Assembly (NCBI GenBank): GCA_038030265.1 | Contig: CM075938.1 | Span: 8,905,009 to 8,969,008 of the forward strand | Reading direction: 5' to 3' | DNA from: Corythucha ciliata | Taxonomy: Eukaryota > Arthropoda > Insecta > Hemiptera > Tingidae | DNA: 64,000 nt | In this document: one piece after another, positions 63,366 to 64,000 of the stretch | How the letters are laid out: each line of letters begins with the position of its first letter | Numbering within the stretch: position 1 is the stretch's first letter | Position numbers and translations under genes: made by a program | Notes under the pieces: model-generated | The model's input: only the letters and a program-made list of their open reading frames with translations | Told to the model about the DNA's origin: nothing | Database searches by the model: none

Positions 63366-64000
63366 TTGAAAAAACCCATCGGCTGCACTCTGATTTACGG
63401 CGCATGGAAAATGCGTATTATGAATTTTCATATTTCGTGACCTTCCCCTCAAGGGGATTTTGCGTTGAAATATTTTGTGGGGTGTGTTTTTACCTGAAAT
63501 GACACTGTTTTTCTACGATAGCATGAAAACTATTCATCAAATATTTTTTTTATACCTTCCTCCCCAGAAAAAAAAACCTAGCACCGAAAACCGATACTTC
63601 GAATTAGAGAGTTTTAAGCTTTTCCGATATTGCCATTGGCTCGACGCCACAGTAGACTCAAAGCAATTCACTCGTGGGGTGCAAAGTTTTCCTCCCGTCC
63701 TCTCTGAATTGAACATGGCTTATGAAGAGAGTAGGACACTATATACTGGTATGGTGTGTTGAATGGAAAACGAAATTGGAGAATGAGTCCCTTGAATACA
63801 GACTGTACCTAATGATATCCGCACATGCAGCTGTTCTTGAATAAGTAATGTCTTGGTAATAAGAAATTAACTCGACACTTATCATTCACAGTAACCCTTT
63901 AATTTTAATGACTAAACAATGCAAAATAGTTCTTCTCTTTTACCGTTCTCATTATATTCTCTTCAGTCTTACTCCCCCCTCCCCACAAATACGAAAAAAC
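63366..64000. other. No gene recognised
   Basis: A plus-strand frame at 63475-63762 has no motif. No repeats identified up to the window end. Confidence 0.45.

Overview
This window is eukaryotic and almost certainly from an arthropod. There are no bacterial operons. A spliced gene is present, and most of the sequence is transposable elements: errantivirus-type LTR elements with baculovirus-F-like envelope genes, other Ty3/Gypsy elements, non-LTR (LINE) fragments, DNA transposons with hAT, pogo/Tigger-like and MULE features, MITEs and tRNA-derived repeats. An AT-rich insect genome, perhaps hemipteran, is my inference; the species cannot be read from the sequence.

Layout. 1-7474 is an errantivirus whose two LTRs are identical where both are visible, yet gag, pol and env all carry breaks. 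It sits inside the 3' end of a LINE (7475-8021). 8030-10020 holds degenerate arrays on both strands around a short non-array segment. 11400-15163 is a gag-less, internally deleted Gypsy element whose pol reading frame runs on into a ULP1/SENP-like cysteine protease domain (14162-14939), the most unusual coding feature here. 15454-17298 is a 1.85-kb palindrome. 17564-24361 is a second Gypsy element type: its pol is broken at several places, but the F-like envelope ORF (22658-24361) is uninterrupted. An unrelated envelope scrap lies at 24571-24939.

25881-26318 is a MITE. 26330-31830 is a mosaic of short-period degenerate arrays, followed by a head-to-head pair of tRNA-like sequences (31951-32201). 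34739-40092 is a Gypsy element with an LTR, two-knuckle gag and deleted RT. Its integrase is split by a 2,531-bp non-autonomous hAT-type element (37171-39701) with an 8-bp target duplication, and that element is filled with the same ~30-bp array found elsewhere in the window. An opposing Gypsy pol (40095-42340, minus) carries its own MITE. 43992-46104 is a pogo/Tigger-like element, 46603-46724 a solo LTR, and 47310-50420 a MULE-type transposon with a SWIM domain.

The one convincing host gene is an adhesion-type (family B2) seven-transmembrane receptor on the minus strand, with coding exons between 52629 and 54336 and one probable GC-AG intron. Its upstream region contains another array, a LINE endonuclease fragment and a 500-N assembly gap. 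57048-60000 has two weak exon candidates. 60041-61545 carries LINE pieces on opposite strands, and 61535-63365 (minus) is a degraded two-knuckle Gypsy element fused to LINE sequence.

The elements do not cooperate as a system; they are layers of nested insertions. Clearest nesting: errantivirus in LINE, hAT in Gypsy integrase, MITE in Gypsy RNase H. Many frames break by single-base shifts, some at homopolymers, so assembly error must be separated from real decay before any ORF here is called dead.
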